A DNA stretch of 64,000 nucleotides from positions 62,001-126,000 of the forward strand of contig NZ_JAHZCJ010000003.1 in NCBI RefSeq assembly GCF_019422935.1, written 5' to 3'. This document shows, piece by piece, positions 48,018-56,389 of this stretch. Source of the stretch: Desulfovibrio sp. (lineage in GTDB: Bacteria > Desulfobacterota > Desulfovibrionia > Desulfovibrionales > Desulfovibrionaceae). Position 1 is the stretch's first letter. Each line of letters begins with the position of its first letter. The position numbers and the translations under genes are program-made. The notes under the pieces are model-generated. The model did no database searches. It had not been told where the DNA came from and saw only the letters and a list, made by a program, of their open reading frames with translations.

Positions 48018-48704
48018 TTACAGGCCGGAAACAGGCGGCAGCACTGCGGCCAGCGCATTGTGCAGACCGGGGTAATCCGCCGCCGTAATCTCTCCCCGTA
48101 ACGGGCCGCCATTAAAAGCGGCAAATATCACGCCCGCCCCCCGGGCTGCCTCCTTGTCGTGCTCGCTGTCGCCAACAAAAAGCACCTGTTGCGGAGGGCA
48201 TTGCCACGCGGCGCATATATGCCGCGTACCCTCGGGCGAAGGCTTGGGTGCGGCTGTATCCGCCGCGACCACAGGATTAAAATAGGAGGGCAGGGAAAAA
48301 ATGTCCAGAACCGTTTGTATTCCATCGAGCTTTCGGTTGGTGTGCACGGCCATGCGCACCCCCCTGCTCCGCAGATTGCCGATAAAGTCCATAAAACCAG
48401 GCTGTAAGCGCAGCATGGGGACGATATCGCGCTGGTAAATAACCTCATGTCGGATAACATGGTCGATCTGTCCGTGCAGAGCTGGCGGCACTATATGCAG
48501 CAGGGCCTGACGCGATGTAGCCATGAAACAGTAGTTTTCCTGTTCAATGGTCATGGGCGGCAGGCCAAACCAGGCGAGAACGCGATTGTAAAAGATGTTG
48601 TTCGCCTCGCGCGAATCAATCATCACGCCATCGCAGTCAAAGATAACGCCAGAAATGCCATGCGGGAACAAACCTTGCGCAGTGAGCGGCTGCGGGCTGC
48701 TCAT
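48018..48704 (-). CDS. HAD-superfamily hydrolase
   Basis: A 228-residue phosphatase-like protein of the phosphoglycolate phosphatase type. Motif I is VIFDCDGVMIDS (nucleophile and acid-base aspartates), motif II is HTNRK, and motifs III/IV are KPSPEGTRHI and LFVGDSEHDKEAA. An alpha-helical cap lies between motifs I and II. ATG at 48704 overlaps the TGA of the upstream gene (ATGA) and has GGAGG 8 nt upstream. Substrate unknown; gph-like activity is a reasonable guess. Confidence 0.85.
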   Translation of the reverse strand: MSSPQPLTAQGLFPHGISGVIFDCDGVMIDSREANNIFYNRVLAWFGLPPMTIEQENYCFMATSRQALLHIVPPALHGQIDHVIRHEVIYQRDIVPMLRLQPGFMDFIGNLRSRGVRMAVHTNRKLDGIQTVLDIFSLPSYFNPVVAADTAAPKPSPEGTRHICAAWQCPPQQVLFVGDSEHDKEAARGAGVIFAAFNGGPLRGEITAADYPGLHNALAAVLPPVSGL

Positions 48705-49621
48705 GCTCCGGCCCTCCAGGTGATCCACACCCGCTCCGCATCAAGCGGCGGCTGCCCTGTGGGGCGGGTATGCCCAAGCAGCTTCCAGGCCGGGGCGCGG
48801 GCTTCTACCACCACGGGCAGCGGCGCGCCTGCGGAGGCCGATTCCGGCGCGCCAAGCAGGCCCTGATGTTCTGGGGCCGGGGCAAAATCCAGCATATCCA
48901 GCACGTCCTCGCGCATGGCCCCTTCAATAATAATAGGCGCATGGGGCGGCACAAAATAGAGCGCGTTGGCCGTCACCAGCCGCCACGGCGGCACAAGGCC
49001 AGTATCAAGAGCAATGGGCGAACCAAGGCGCACCAGATCGCCCGTAAGCGCATCCGGCGTCAGTCCGGGCAGGTCGTCATCCGGGTCAACACCCAGAGAA
49101 GCTGTCAGACTGCCTGCATTTTGGGCAAAATTCGCTGTCAGCTCCGCCAGATCAGCCAGGCTTTCCTCCTGCTGCCAGACCCAGAGCAGGGTCTTCTGCG
49201 CCTGAGTGCGCGCAATCAGATCCTTGCGGGCCGCCTCTGCCGCCAGAGCGGCTGCGGCATCGCCATCAGATTTTTCAAGGCTGGAGAGCATGGCCATTTC
49301 TGAACTGCGGCGCGCGGCGCGCGCGTTGCCAGCGGCAGCCGCGCCAACCGGCAGGCCGGAAAGGGCCGCATCGCCCATCTGTTGCAGATCGCCAAGGCAG
49401 GCCACGGCCTCGCGGGGTGAAAAGGGATAGGTATCCGGGCAAAAAAAACCTTCGGCAGGCGCATCAGGCAGACCGGGCCACAGGCGCAAAGCGCCAGCCC
49501 AGTGTGGGTCTGATCCTTTTCCGGCGGCAGAGGCCTGGCCGGACTGAGCGGACGCTTCAAAAGCGTGCAAAGGCAGTGGGCCGCGAAGCAATGGCAAAAG
49601 AATGGGGAAACTTTCTGTCAT
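48701..49621 (-). CDS. Uncharacterised protein
   Basis: A 306-residue protein that I do not recognise. The N-terminus, ILLPLLRGPLPLHAFE, is followed by low-complexity alanine-rich helix (DGDAAAALAAEAARKDLIAR). Tryptophan-rich spots occur (HWAGALRLWPGLPD, LLWVWQQEESLADLAEL). No signal peptide or membrane span is clear, so it is probably cytoplasmic. The start is one of two tandem ATGs (49624/49621); the second has better spacing from AAGGA. It is translationally coupled with the HAD hydrolase. It may be restricted to Desulfovibrio relatives. Confidence 0.65.
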   Translation of the reverse strand: MTESFPILLPLLRGPLPLHAFEASAQSGQASAAGKGSDPHWAGALRLWPGLPDAPAEGFFCPDTYPFSPREAVACLGDLQQMGDAALSGLPVGAAAAGNARAARRSSEMAMLSSLEKSDGDAAAALAAEAARKDLIARTQAQKTLLWVWQQEESLADLAELTANFAQNAGSLTASLGVDPDDDLPGLTPDALTGDLVRLGSPIALDTGLVPPWRLVTANALYFVPPHAPIIIEGAMREDVLDMLDFAPAPEHQGLLGAPESASAGAPLPVVVEARAPAWKLLGHTRPTGQPPLDAERVWITWRAGA

Positions 49622-49680
49622 CATACTTCCTTTTGAGTCCTTAAGCATAGCCAGAGGAAGCCCGATGCGCAAGCCACGCT

Positions 49681-50439
49681 TCAAGCGGTTTCTTCACTAT
49701 AGATTTCGACCTGTTTTTGTCGCTGCCGGGACGGTGCGCCTTTTTTCTCTCTGGACATCGCCGCGTCATCCGCCGCCACCACAGCACCAAAGCGCCGCCC
49801 CGATTCCGCATAGTGCTCGCGCAGCACGGTTTCAATGCGCTGGGCATCGCGGCTTTCCACAGCCTCAAGAATAAGGAGGTGGCGCTTTAAAAATTCGGTT
49901 GGCGTAAAAATTTTGTCCCATATCTTGTAGTACAGAAACTTTGAAATATGCCAACACGACTTGCGCGCCGTGTCTACCATCAACTTGTTGTCGCAACGCG
50001 ACATCAGAGCGTTGTGAAAAGCGTCGTCCACATCGCTCAGGGCAGACAGGCCGGAGGCATGGCGGCACTGATCTTCTATCTGCTGAAACCGTTCGCGCAG
50101 CTCGCGCATGGCGGCATCGTCCATAAAGGGCAGCGAACGCACAATGCACGCGCCCTCGAGTGTTCCGCCCATGCAGTAGCTGTCTTCAATTTCTTTGGCG
50201 CTCATGCGCCGTATGTATTTTGCCTTTTGCGGCAAGTTGCTCACCAGGCCCTCAAGCGCCAGTGCCTGAACTGCCTCGCGCACTGGCCCACGGCTGATGC
50301 CCAGCTTTTCGGCAAGCGCCGCCTCCCGGACAGGATCGCCGGGCCTGAGCACGCCACTGAGCAGGCTTTCCTTAATATGCGCAATAACCTGGGCGCTGTA
50401 TGTTGTGCAGAGATTGGCTTTCATGTGTTGACTGAACAT
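49681..50439 (-). CDS. GntR family regulator (FCD subfamily)
   Basis: A 252-residue regulator with an N-terminal GntR winged helix (LLSGVLRPGDPVREAALAEK and LGISRGPVREAVQALALEGL) and a helical FCD effector domain, as in FadR-type regulators of carboxylate and amino-acid catabolism. FCD metal-binding residues appear in the region DDAFHNALM and later histidines. The frame extends to a TTG at 50514; no start has a clear ribosome binding site, so the ATGs at 50439 or 50424 are equally possible. It is divergent from the symporter-racemase-lyase operon, which it probably controls. Confidence 0.85.
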   Translation of the reverse strand: MFSQHMKANLCTTYSAQVIAHIKESLLSGVLRPGDPVREAALAEKLGISRGPVREAVQALALEGLVSNLPQKAKYIRRMSAKEIEDSYCMGGTLEGACIVRSLPFMDDAAMRELRERFQQIEDQCRHASGLSALSDVDDAFHNALMSRCDNKLMVDTARKSCWHISKFLYYKIWDKIFTPTEFLKRHLLILEAVESRDAQRIETVLREHYAESGRRFGAVVAADDAAMSREKKGAPSRQRQKQVEIYSEETA

Positions 50440-50898
50440 GGTTTCGAAAAGGGAAACGCCTGCTGCGCCAGACGTAGGGGCGATGCGGGCACAAGGCCCT
50501 GCCGTTCTGTTCAATTAGCAGAGTTGCTGGCCTGGGTCGAGGGGGCAAAAAGCCGCAAACCGTCGAGGCCCAGCCATAACCGCCCCGCGCAGCCCGGCGG
50601 TCAAGCCGCTCGCGCATCTGCATTCGCCCCACATATAAAAATAAAAGTGTTTAATTTTATATTGTTATGTAAATTGTGAAATTTTACCCTTGACGATCTC
50701 CGCAAAACTAATCACAGTTTCAAAAAATGTTAACATTTAACATTTTACAAAAAGGAAATCCAAAAAGGCTGCAGACACGCATGTGCACAGCAGCCTCCCC
50801 CCTGATTATTGAGCAAACGATCTGTGGACCGCAGATCGAGAACGGATAAGGCGGTAAGGAAAAGATTGATCCGAACATCTTAACCTCTGGGGACGCAT
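50440..50898. promoter_or_regulatory. Divergent regulatory region of the GntR and symporter genes
   Basis: A 459-bp gap between divergent genes. Its AT-rich core contains TTGACG (50690-50695) and the perfect palindrome AAATGTTAACATTT (50725-50738), a good candidate operator for the GntR regulator. Two hairpins follow in what should be the symporter leader: AGGCTGC ... GCAGCCT (50766-50796) and CGATCTG ... CAGATCG (50818-50838). Exact promoter boxes could not be assigned. Confidence 0.5.
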
Positions 50899-52143
50899 AT
50901 GGGTACACCACGCGCAAAGCGGTCAATTCCTTTGTATGCACAGATTCTGACGGGACTTGTCGTCGGAGCCGTCATCGGCTTTGCATGGCCGGATTTCGGC
51001 AAAACCCTTCAGCCCATCGGCACTGCCTTTATCAAGGCGATCAAGATGATCGTCATCCCTCTGGTGTTCTGCGCCATCAGCCTTGGCATAAGCAAGATGA
51101 GCAAGGATATAAAACAGCTGGGCAGGCTCGGCGGGCTGGCCTTTCTCTGGTTTTACACGGCAACCGGATTCGCCATCGTCACCGGCATAACCCTCAACCA
51201 CTTTTTTCACCCAGCGCAGGGCGTGGAGCTTGAATTTACGGATACAGTACCCGCCAATCTGGCCTCGCACATAGACTGGACGAGATTTTTCCTCGATATC
51301 ATACCCGACAACATCATCATGGCTGCGGCCAATCAAAAACTTATTCCGGTGATCTTCTTCGCCATATGCTTCGGGCTGTGCATCGGCATGGTTGGTAAAA
51401 AAGGCGAATGCGTCATTGCGGGCATGGAGGGCATTCTTGAAGCCATGTTCAAGATGACCAAGGGCGTTGTTGCGACGTCGCCTCTTGCTGTGGCCGCCAT
51501 CATCGCCTGGGCCATCGCCTCGCAAGGTACTGTCCTGTTGCTGGCTATGGGCAAGCTCATCGGAGTATTTTACATTGGCATTGTCATTCTCGTTTGCATA
51601 TTTATGATCATTGTCAAGCTGATGGGCGTCTCACCCATGGAGACGACAAAAAAAATCCTTGAGCCGTTGCTGCTTGGCTTCACCACCTGCTCCTCAGAAG
51701 TAACTCTACCCGTGCATATGGAGATACTGGAGCGTAGCGGCATTCCCAAACGGGTTGTGTCATTCGTCATTCCGCTTGGCTACAGTTTCAACTTGGACGG
51801 CGCGGCCCTGTACCAGTCGCTGGCCATCACCTTCCTGGCCGAGCTGTACGGGCTGCACCTGGACGGTCCACAACTGTTGACCATTCTCATAACAACCCTC
51901 ATTGCCAACAAGGGCACGGCCAACGTACCCGCCGCCGCTCTTGTGGTCATAGCGGTTCTTTGCCAGACGCTGGGCCTGCCTGTTGAAGCCATAGGCATCA
52001 TCACGGGCGTGGACCGCTTTATGGACATGGGCAGAACATTCATCAACGTCTACGGCAATACGGTTGCCTGCATTGTTCTGAACAAGTTTGGCGGCGGGCA
52101 TCTTGCCGACAGCGACACCCGCGAAAGCATGGAGAGAACCTGA
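50899..52143 (+). CDS. Dicarboxylate/amino acid:cation symporter (DAACS family)
   Basis: A 414-residue transporter of the GltP/DctA family, of normal length. Family blocks include FIKAIKMIVIPLVFCAISLG, TCSSEVTLPVHMEILERSGI (the serine-rich hairpin region), VIPLGYSFNLDGAALYQSLA and the C-terminal TGVDRFMDMGRTFINVYGNT with its substrate-coordinating Asp/Asn. It imports acidic substrates such as glutamate, aspartate or dicarboxylates with protons or sodium. It heads an operon with a racemase-family and a PLP lyase gene; its stop overlaps the next start (TGATG). The operon suggests aspartate-like sulphonates such as cysteate as possible substrates. Confidence 0.92.
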   Translation: MGTPRAKRSIPLYAQILTGLVVGAVIGFAWPDFGKTLQPIGTAFIKAIKMIVIPLVFCAISLGISKMSKDIKQLGRLGGLAFLWFYTATGFAIVTGITLNHFFHPAQGVELEFTDTVPANLASHIDWTRFFLDIIPDNIIMAAANQKLIPVIFFAICFGLCIGMVGKKGECVIAGMEGILEAMFKMTKGVVATSPLAVAAIIAWAIASQGTVLLLAMGKLIGVFYIGIVILVCIFMIIVKLMGVSPMETTKKILEPLLLGFTTCSSEVTLPVHMEILERSGIPKRVVSFVIPLGYSFNLDGAALYQSLAITFLAELYGLHLDGPQLLTILITTLIANKGTANVPAAALVVIAVLCQTLGLPVEAIGIITGVDRFMDMGRTFINVYGNTVACIVLNKFGGGHLADSDTRESMERT

Positions 52144-52871
52144 TGAACACCAAGCAGGAAAAAATTGTCGGCATTCTGGGCGGCATGGGGCCAGAGGCGA
52201 CCGTGGACCTTCTGCACCGCATTATCGCCCGCACCGATGCGCGGGACGACATAGACCACGTGCGCTGCATCGTGGACAACAATCCCAAGGTTCCCTCGCG
52301 CATCAAGGCCCTGCTTGAAGGCGGCGGCGAAGACCCCGGCCCGTGCATGGCCGAAATGGCGGGCAAGCTTGAGGCCTGGGGAGCAGATTTTTTGTGCATC
52401 GCCTGCAACACGGCCCACAACTATTACGGTGCGGTGCGCGATGCCGTGCGTATTCCAGTTTTGAACATGATTGAGCTGACCGTGGAGGCTGTGGCGCGGC
52501 AGCGCCCGCGGGTAAACGCACTCGGCATTCTGGCGTCCCCGGCTGTACGGCTGACGCACCTGTATGACGGCCCATGCGCTGAGCACGGCATCAAGCCCGT
52601 TTTTGCCTCGCCAGAGGAGGAACAGAAGCTCCTCAACGTCATCAAAACTGTCAAGGCCGGCAACACCGGGGCCGACGCGCGCGCCGCTCTGACGGAGATA
52701 GCCGCCCACGTCAAAAGCCGCGGGGCGCAGGCGCTTGCCGTGGCCTGCACCGAGCTTGGCATCATCAGCGGTCATTACGGCCTCCCTACAGTGGATGCTG
52801 CCGACATTCTGGCAAAAAACATTGTGGATACGGCCAAGGGTGTCAGACCCCTATGGCCTTCACATAGCTAA
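52143..52871 (+). CDS. Aspartate/glutamate racemase family protein
   Basis: A 242-residue protein of the Asp/Glu racemase superfamily (RacX/YgeA type). The N-terminus IVGILGGMGPEAT is diagnostic. Both catalytic cysteines are present: C88 in CNTAH and C202 in ACTEL. These enzymes invert the alpha carbon of acidic amino acids without cofactor. The gene overlaps the symporter gene by 1 nt and is 35 nt before the PLP lyase gene. In this context it may racemise aspartate, cysteate or a similar compound to give the isomer used by the lyase. Confidence 0.9.
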   Translation: MNTKQEKIVGILGGMGPEATVDLLHRIIARTDARDDIDHVRCIVDNNPKVPSRIKALLEGGGEDPGPCMAEMAGKLEAWGADFLCIACNTAHNYYGAVRDAVRIPVLNMIELTVEAVARQRPRVNALGILASPAVRLTHLYDGPCAEHGIKPVFASPEEEQKLLNVIKTVKAGNTGADARAALTEIAAHVKSRGAQALAVACTELGIISGHYGLPTVDAADILAKNIVDTAKGVRPLWPSHS

Positions 52872-52906
52872 CAGGCTGCATGAGCCTGCAACCAAGGAGT
52901 ATTTGT

Positions 52907-53917
52907 ATGAACCTTGCACAGTTTCCCCGCCGCGGTTACGTCAAACAGCCTACACCAGTAGAGCCCCTTCCGGCTTTCAGCAAAGCTCTGGGCGGAAAGG
53001 TCAACATCTGGATAAAACGGGACGACACCCTCCCCGGCACCGGCGGCGGCAACAAAACCCGCAAGCTCGACTTCTGCATCGCCGACGCGCTGACCAAGGG
53101 ATCCGACACCATCATCACTTGCGGCGCGGTGCAGTCAAATCACTGCCGCCTTACCCTGGCCTGGGCGGTAAAAGAAGGGCTCGACTGCCACCTTGTGCTC
53201 GAAGAACGCGTGCCGGGCAGTTATGATCCCCAGTCTTCGGGCAACAACTTTCTCTTCCAGATGCTTGGGGTGTCATCGGTCACGATTGTCCCCGGTGGCA
53301 GCCCCATGTTGCAGGAAATGCAGAAACTCGCAGACAAACTGGCCGCCGCTGGCCGCAAGCCGTACATAATACCTGGGGGAGCCTCCAACAGCATCGGGGC
53401 GCTGGGCTATGTGCAGTGCGCCCAAGAGCTGCAGCAACAGATGTTTGAGCAGGGCTGCAACTTTGACCACGTGATTGTTCCCAGCGGCAGCGCCGGTACG
53501 CACGCGGGTTTTTTGCTGGGCATGCTGGCCTGCAATATGAACATCCCTGTGACGGGCATCGGCGTTAACCGCAAAAAACCAGTGCAGGAGCAGGCCGTGT
53601 TCGACCTCATGCGCCAAACCGCCGACCTCATCGGCGTGGTCGTCAATATCCCGCGCGAAACCGTAGTGGCCTACGACGATTACGTTGGCCCCGGCTACTC
53701 CCTGCCCACGGCCGCCATGGCCGAAGCGGTAACCCTGCTGGCCCGCACAGAGAGCATCCTGCTTGACCCCGTGTATTCCGGCAAGGCCATGTCTGGCCTC
53801 ATCGATTTTGTCCGCAAGGGCATGTTTCCCACAGGCAGTAATGTCCTTTTCCTGCACACTGGGGGGTCTCCGGCTCTGTTCGCATACGAGGACACCTTCC
53901 GCAAAAGTTGGGCCTAG
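52907..53917 (+). CDS. PLP-dependent D-cysteine desulfhydrase / L-cysteate sulfo-lyase family enzyme
   Basis: A 336-residue fold-type II PLP enzyme of the ACC deaminase/DcyD/CuyA group. The PLP lysine is K50 in GGGNKTRKLDF, with SNH at 77-79 as the conserved phosphate/carboxylate site. The C-terminal block LDPVYSGKAMSGLIDFVRKG is also conserved. From memory, the N-terminal MNLAQFPRR, GGNKTRKL and IPGGASNSIGALGYV resemble L-cysteate sulfo-lyase (CuyA) at least as closely as E. coli DcyD. Products would be pyruvate, ammonium and either sulphide or sulphite. AAGGAG lies 8 nt before ATG 52907. Neighbouring symporter and racemase fit an amino-acid-like sulphur substrate. Confidence 0.85.
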   Translation: MNLAQFPRRGYVKQPTPVEPLPAFSKALGGKVNIWIKRDDTLPGTGGGNKTRKLDFCIADALTKGSDTIITCGAVQSNHCRLTLAWAVKEGLDCHLVLEERVPGSYDPQSSGNNFLFQMLGVSSVTIVPGGSPMLQEMQKLADKLAAAGRKPYIIPGGASNSIGALGYVQCAQELQQQMFEQGCNFDHVIVPSGSAGTHAGFLLGMLACNMNIPVTGIGVNRKKPVQEQAVFDLMRQTADLIGVVVNIPRETVVAYDDYVGPGYSLPTAAMAEAVTLLARTESILLDPVYSGKAMSGLIDFVRKGMFPTGSNVLFLHTGGSPALFAYEDTFRKSWA

Positions 53918-54184
53918 CCCGGCGGCCAAGCAAACGCTCTGTTCCATAACCGGGCAGCCATGCGGCCCTGCCGCAGCAGCCGAGGCACTACGTATTTTCA
54001 AGCGAAGTTCCCCGGCTGCGGCCAAGGCCCGGGGCGCTCGCGCCGCACTGCCCACGGTCACGCATGCAGCATCATATTGTCAGGCCCGGCGTATTCGCAT
54101 ATAACCACGCCAGCAAAGCCGCCACATGTGCGGCATGCAGACATCATCACCAGCCGGCCTCCGGCTCAGAAGGAGTAGAAAGAT

Positions 54185-55066
54185 ATGGAACAGGGCACCA
54201 TCCGCCTGAAGACAGGCCTTGCTGAAATGCTCAAAGGCGGCGTGATCATGGACGTCACCACTCCCGAACAGGCTAAAATCGCCGAAGCAGCGGGAGCCTG
54301 CGCAGTCATGGCCCTGGAACGCGTACCTGCCGATATTCGCGCCGCAGGCGGCGTGGCCCGTATGGCCGACCCCACCATCGTCAAGCGCATCATGGAAGTG
54401 GTGAGCATTCCCGTCATGGCCAAGGCCCGTATCGGCCATTTTGTTGAAGCCCGCATCCTTGAGGCCATGGGCGCCGACTACATTGACGAAAGTGAAGTGC
54501 TCACCCCCGCTGACGACAAGTACCATATCGACAAGCGCGACTTTACCGTGCCTTTCGTGTGCGGCTGCCGCAACCTGGGCGAAGCCCTGCGCCGCATCGC
54601 CGAAGGTGCAGCCATGATCCGCACCAAGGGTGAACCCGGCACCGGCAACGTGGTTGAAGCCGTGCGCCACTGCCGTCAGGTTATGGACGACGTGCGCAAG
54701 CTGTGCAGCCTGCCCGAAGCCGAAGTTGCCAACTACGCCAAAGAAATCGGCGCTCCTCTTGAAGTGTGCTACGCCGTTCGCAAGGAAGGCCGCCTGCCCG
54801 TGGTGAACTTTGCCGCTGGCGGCATCGCCACCCCCGCTGACGCCGCCATGATGATGCACCTCGGCTGCGACGGCGTGTTCGTCGGCTCCGGCATCTTCAA
54901 GTCCGGCGACCCGGCCAAGCGCGCCAAGGCCATTGTGCAGGCCGTGACCAACTACAATGATTTCGCCATGCTGGCCGAAATCTCCCGCGATCTGGGCGAA
55001 CCCATGGTGGGCATTGAAATTTCCACCATTCCTTCTGCCGAACGCATGCAGGAACGGGGTTGGTAA
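54185..55066 (+). CDS. pdxS: Pyridoxal 5'-phosphate synthase, synthase subunit
   Basis: A 293-residue PdxS (Pdx1/SNZ) protein, which builds PLP from ribulose/ribose-5-P, glyceraldehyde-3-P and ammonia. The N-terminal [13 protein letters not shown] has catalytic D23, [19 protein letters not shown] has Lys80, and [11 protein letters not shown] and [14 protein letters not shown] are further invariant blocks. AGAAGGAG lies before ATG 54185. It is paired with pdxT (TAATG overlap) and follows the PLP-dependent lyase gene, so cofactor supply may be coordinated with it. Confidence 0.97.
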   Translation: MEQGTIRLKTGLAEMLKGGVIMDVTTPEQAKIAEAAGACAVMALERVPADIRAAGGVARMADPTIVKRIMEVVSIPVMAKARIGHFVEARILEAMGADYIDESEVLTPADDKYHIDKRDFTVPFVCGCRNLGEALRRIAEGAAMIRTKGEPGTGNVVEAVRHCRQVMDDVRKLCSLPEAEVANYAKEIGAPLEVCYAVRKEGRLPVVNFAAGGIATPADAAMMMHLGCDGVFVGSGIFKSGDPAKRAKAIVQAVTNYNDFAMLAEISRDLGEPMVGIEISTIPSAERMQERGW

Positions 55067-55644
55067 TGTCGCAGCTTTGCGTAGGCGTTCTGGCTCTTCA
55101 GGGAGCCTTTCGCGAGCATGTGGCCGCTGTTGCCAGCCTTGGTGCGACGGCCCGCGAGGTGCGCCAGCTCAAGGATATTGAGGGCATTGATGCCCTGATC
55201 ATTCCCGGCGGCGAGAGCACCACCATCGGCAAACTGCTTAACGAATGGAACATGCTTGAGCCCCTGCGCCAGCGCATACTCGACGGCATGCCCGTTTACG
55301 GCAGTTGCGCCGGGCTTATACTGCTGTGCCGCGACATTGAAAACTCAGACCAGCCACGCCTGGGCGTGCTTGACGCCACCGTGCGCCGCAACGCCTTTGG
55401 CAGGCAGGTGGACAGCTTTGAAACCAATCTGAGCATACCCGAGATCGGGGCAGACCCCCTCCCGGCGGTTTTCATTCGCGCTCCTGTCATTACCGGCGTG
55501 GGCGCGGGCGTAAAGGTGCTGGCAGAGGTTAACGGTCAGGCGGTAGCCGTGCGTCAGAACAATATTCTGGCCACGTCCTTCCACCCCGAGCTTACGCCAG
55601 ACACGCGCATGCACAGCTACTTTCTGTCCTTCTGCGACAAGTAG
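55066..55644 (+). CDS. pdxT: Pyridoxal 5'-phosphate synthase, glutaminase subunit
   Basis: A 192-residue PdxT glutaminase that delivers ammonia to PdxS. The motif IIPGGESTTIGKLL is diagnostic, the nucleophile is C81 in YGSCAGLILL, and the catalytic His-Glu pair is in TSFHPELTPD. ATG at 55066 overlaps the pdxS stop by one base; an in-frame ATG 6 nt earlier is less likely. A terminator follows 35 nt after the stop. Confidence 0.97.
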   Translation: MSQLCVGVLALQGAFREHVAAVASLGATAREVRQLKDIEGIDALIIPGGESTTIGKLLNEWNMLEPLRQRILDGMPVYGSCAGLILLCRDIENSDQPRLGVLDATVRRNAFGRQVDSFETNLSIPEIGADPLPAVFIRAPVITGVGAGVKVLAEVNGQAVAVRQNNILATSFHPELTPDTRMHSYFLSFCDK

Positions 55645-55679
55645 GCCGCTGCGGGAATCCGCCGACAAAGCCTGATATA

Positions 55680-55713
55680 AAGCCCGTCCCGCAATGCGGG
55701 GCGGGCTTTTTTG
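55680..55713 (+). terminator. Rho-independent terminator after pdxT
   Basis: AAGCCCGTCCCGC and GCGGGGCGGGCTT form a GC-rich stem followed by TTTTTT. Confidence 0.9.
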
Positions 55714-55888
55714 CATGGGTCGCCCACCCCCGGCCCTAGCTGCCACCCCTCCAGCGATTTCCCTCCACAACTTTGCCGCCAACATGACGCACAAATTCAC
55801 CTGGGCGTCACCGTACCGCAAACCAGACCGTTCATGATGCCCCAAGAGCAACAGTTCAACCACCGGAAATTCTCCGGAGGAGGCAGAC

Positions 55889-56284
55889 ATGGACAATTTG
55901 CACACTTTGCAGCGTCTTCAGGGCGAACTGAACGAAGAAATGCACCGTCTCACCCTGCTGCGCGATGTTTTTCAGGCTCAGCACTGCGCGGACGAACTGG
56001 ACGCGGCCAGCCATCTTGAGGCGGCCCACATAGCCCATTGCAGCGCCCGCCGCAGCTCCCAGCGCATCCGTGAAATCCAGAGCCTTGTGGCGCTTCTGCG
56101 GCACGGCGGCCCCCGCCGCTGCGAAGAATGCGGCGAGGATATTCCCCTTGCCCGCCTCATGGCCGCACCTGGGGCGACCCGGTGCTGCGAATGCCAGCAG
56201 AACATTGAAAACGACCTGCGCACAAACATGATCCAGATGAAGGCAACGCCGCTTCCTCATGAAGTGTGCGCCGAATACTGTTAG
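55889..56284 (+). CDS. DksA/TraR-type zinc-finger protein
   Basis: A 131-residue protein with an N-terminal coiled coil (LQGELNEEMHRLTLLRDVFQ) and a C-terminal four-cysteine zinc finger of the DksA/TraR type: CEECGEDIP, then CCECQ. GGAGG lies about 6 nt upstream of the ATG. DksA-type proteins bind the RNA polymerase secondary channel and modulate transcription with or without ppGpp. The coiled coil lacks an obvious DxxDxA tip, so a DksA-like rather than true DksA role is likely. Confidence 0.85.
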   Translation: MDNLHTLQRLQGELNEEMHRLTLLRDVFQAQHCADELDAASHLEAAHIAHCSARRSSQRIREIQSLVALLRHGGPRRCEECGEDIPLARLMAAPGATRCCECQQNIENDLRTNMIQMKATPLPHEVCAEYC

Positions 56285-56389
56285 ACTCCCCAATGTTACC
56301 CTCGCCCGGACCGGCGCGCACAGAGCGCAGGAAATGGAACCAGCCGAGCATGCCACGCGCATGCCCAGCCCAAGCACAGGAGAATCCCC

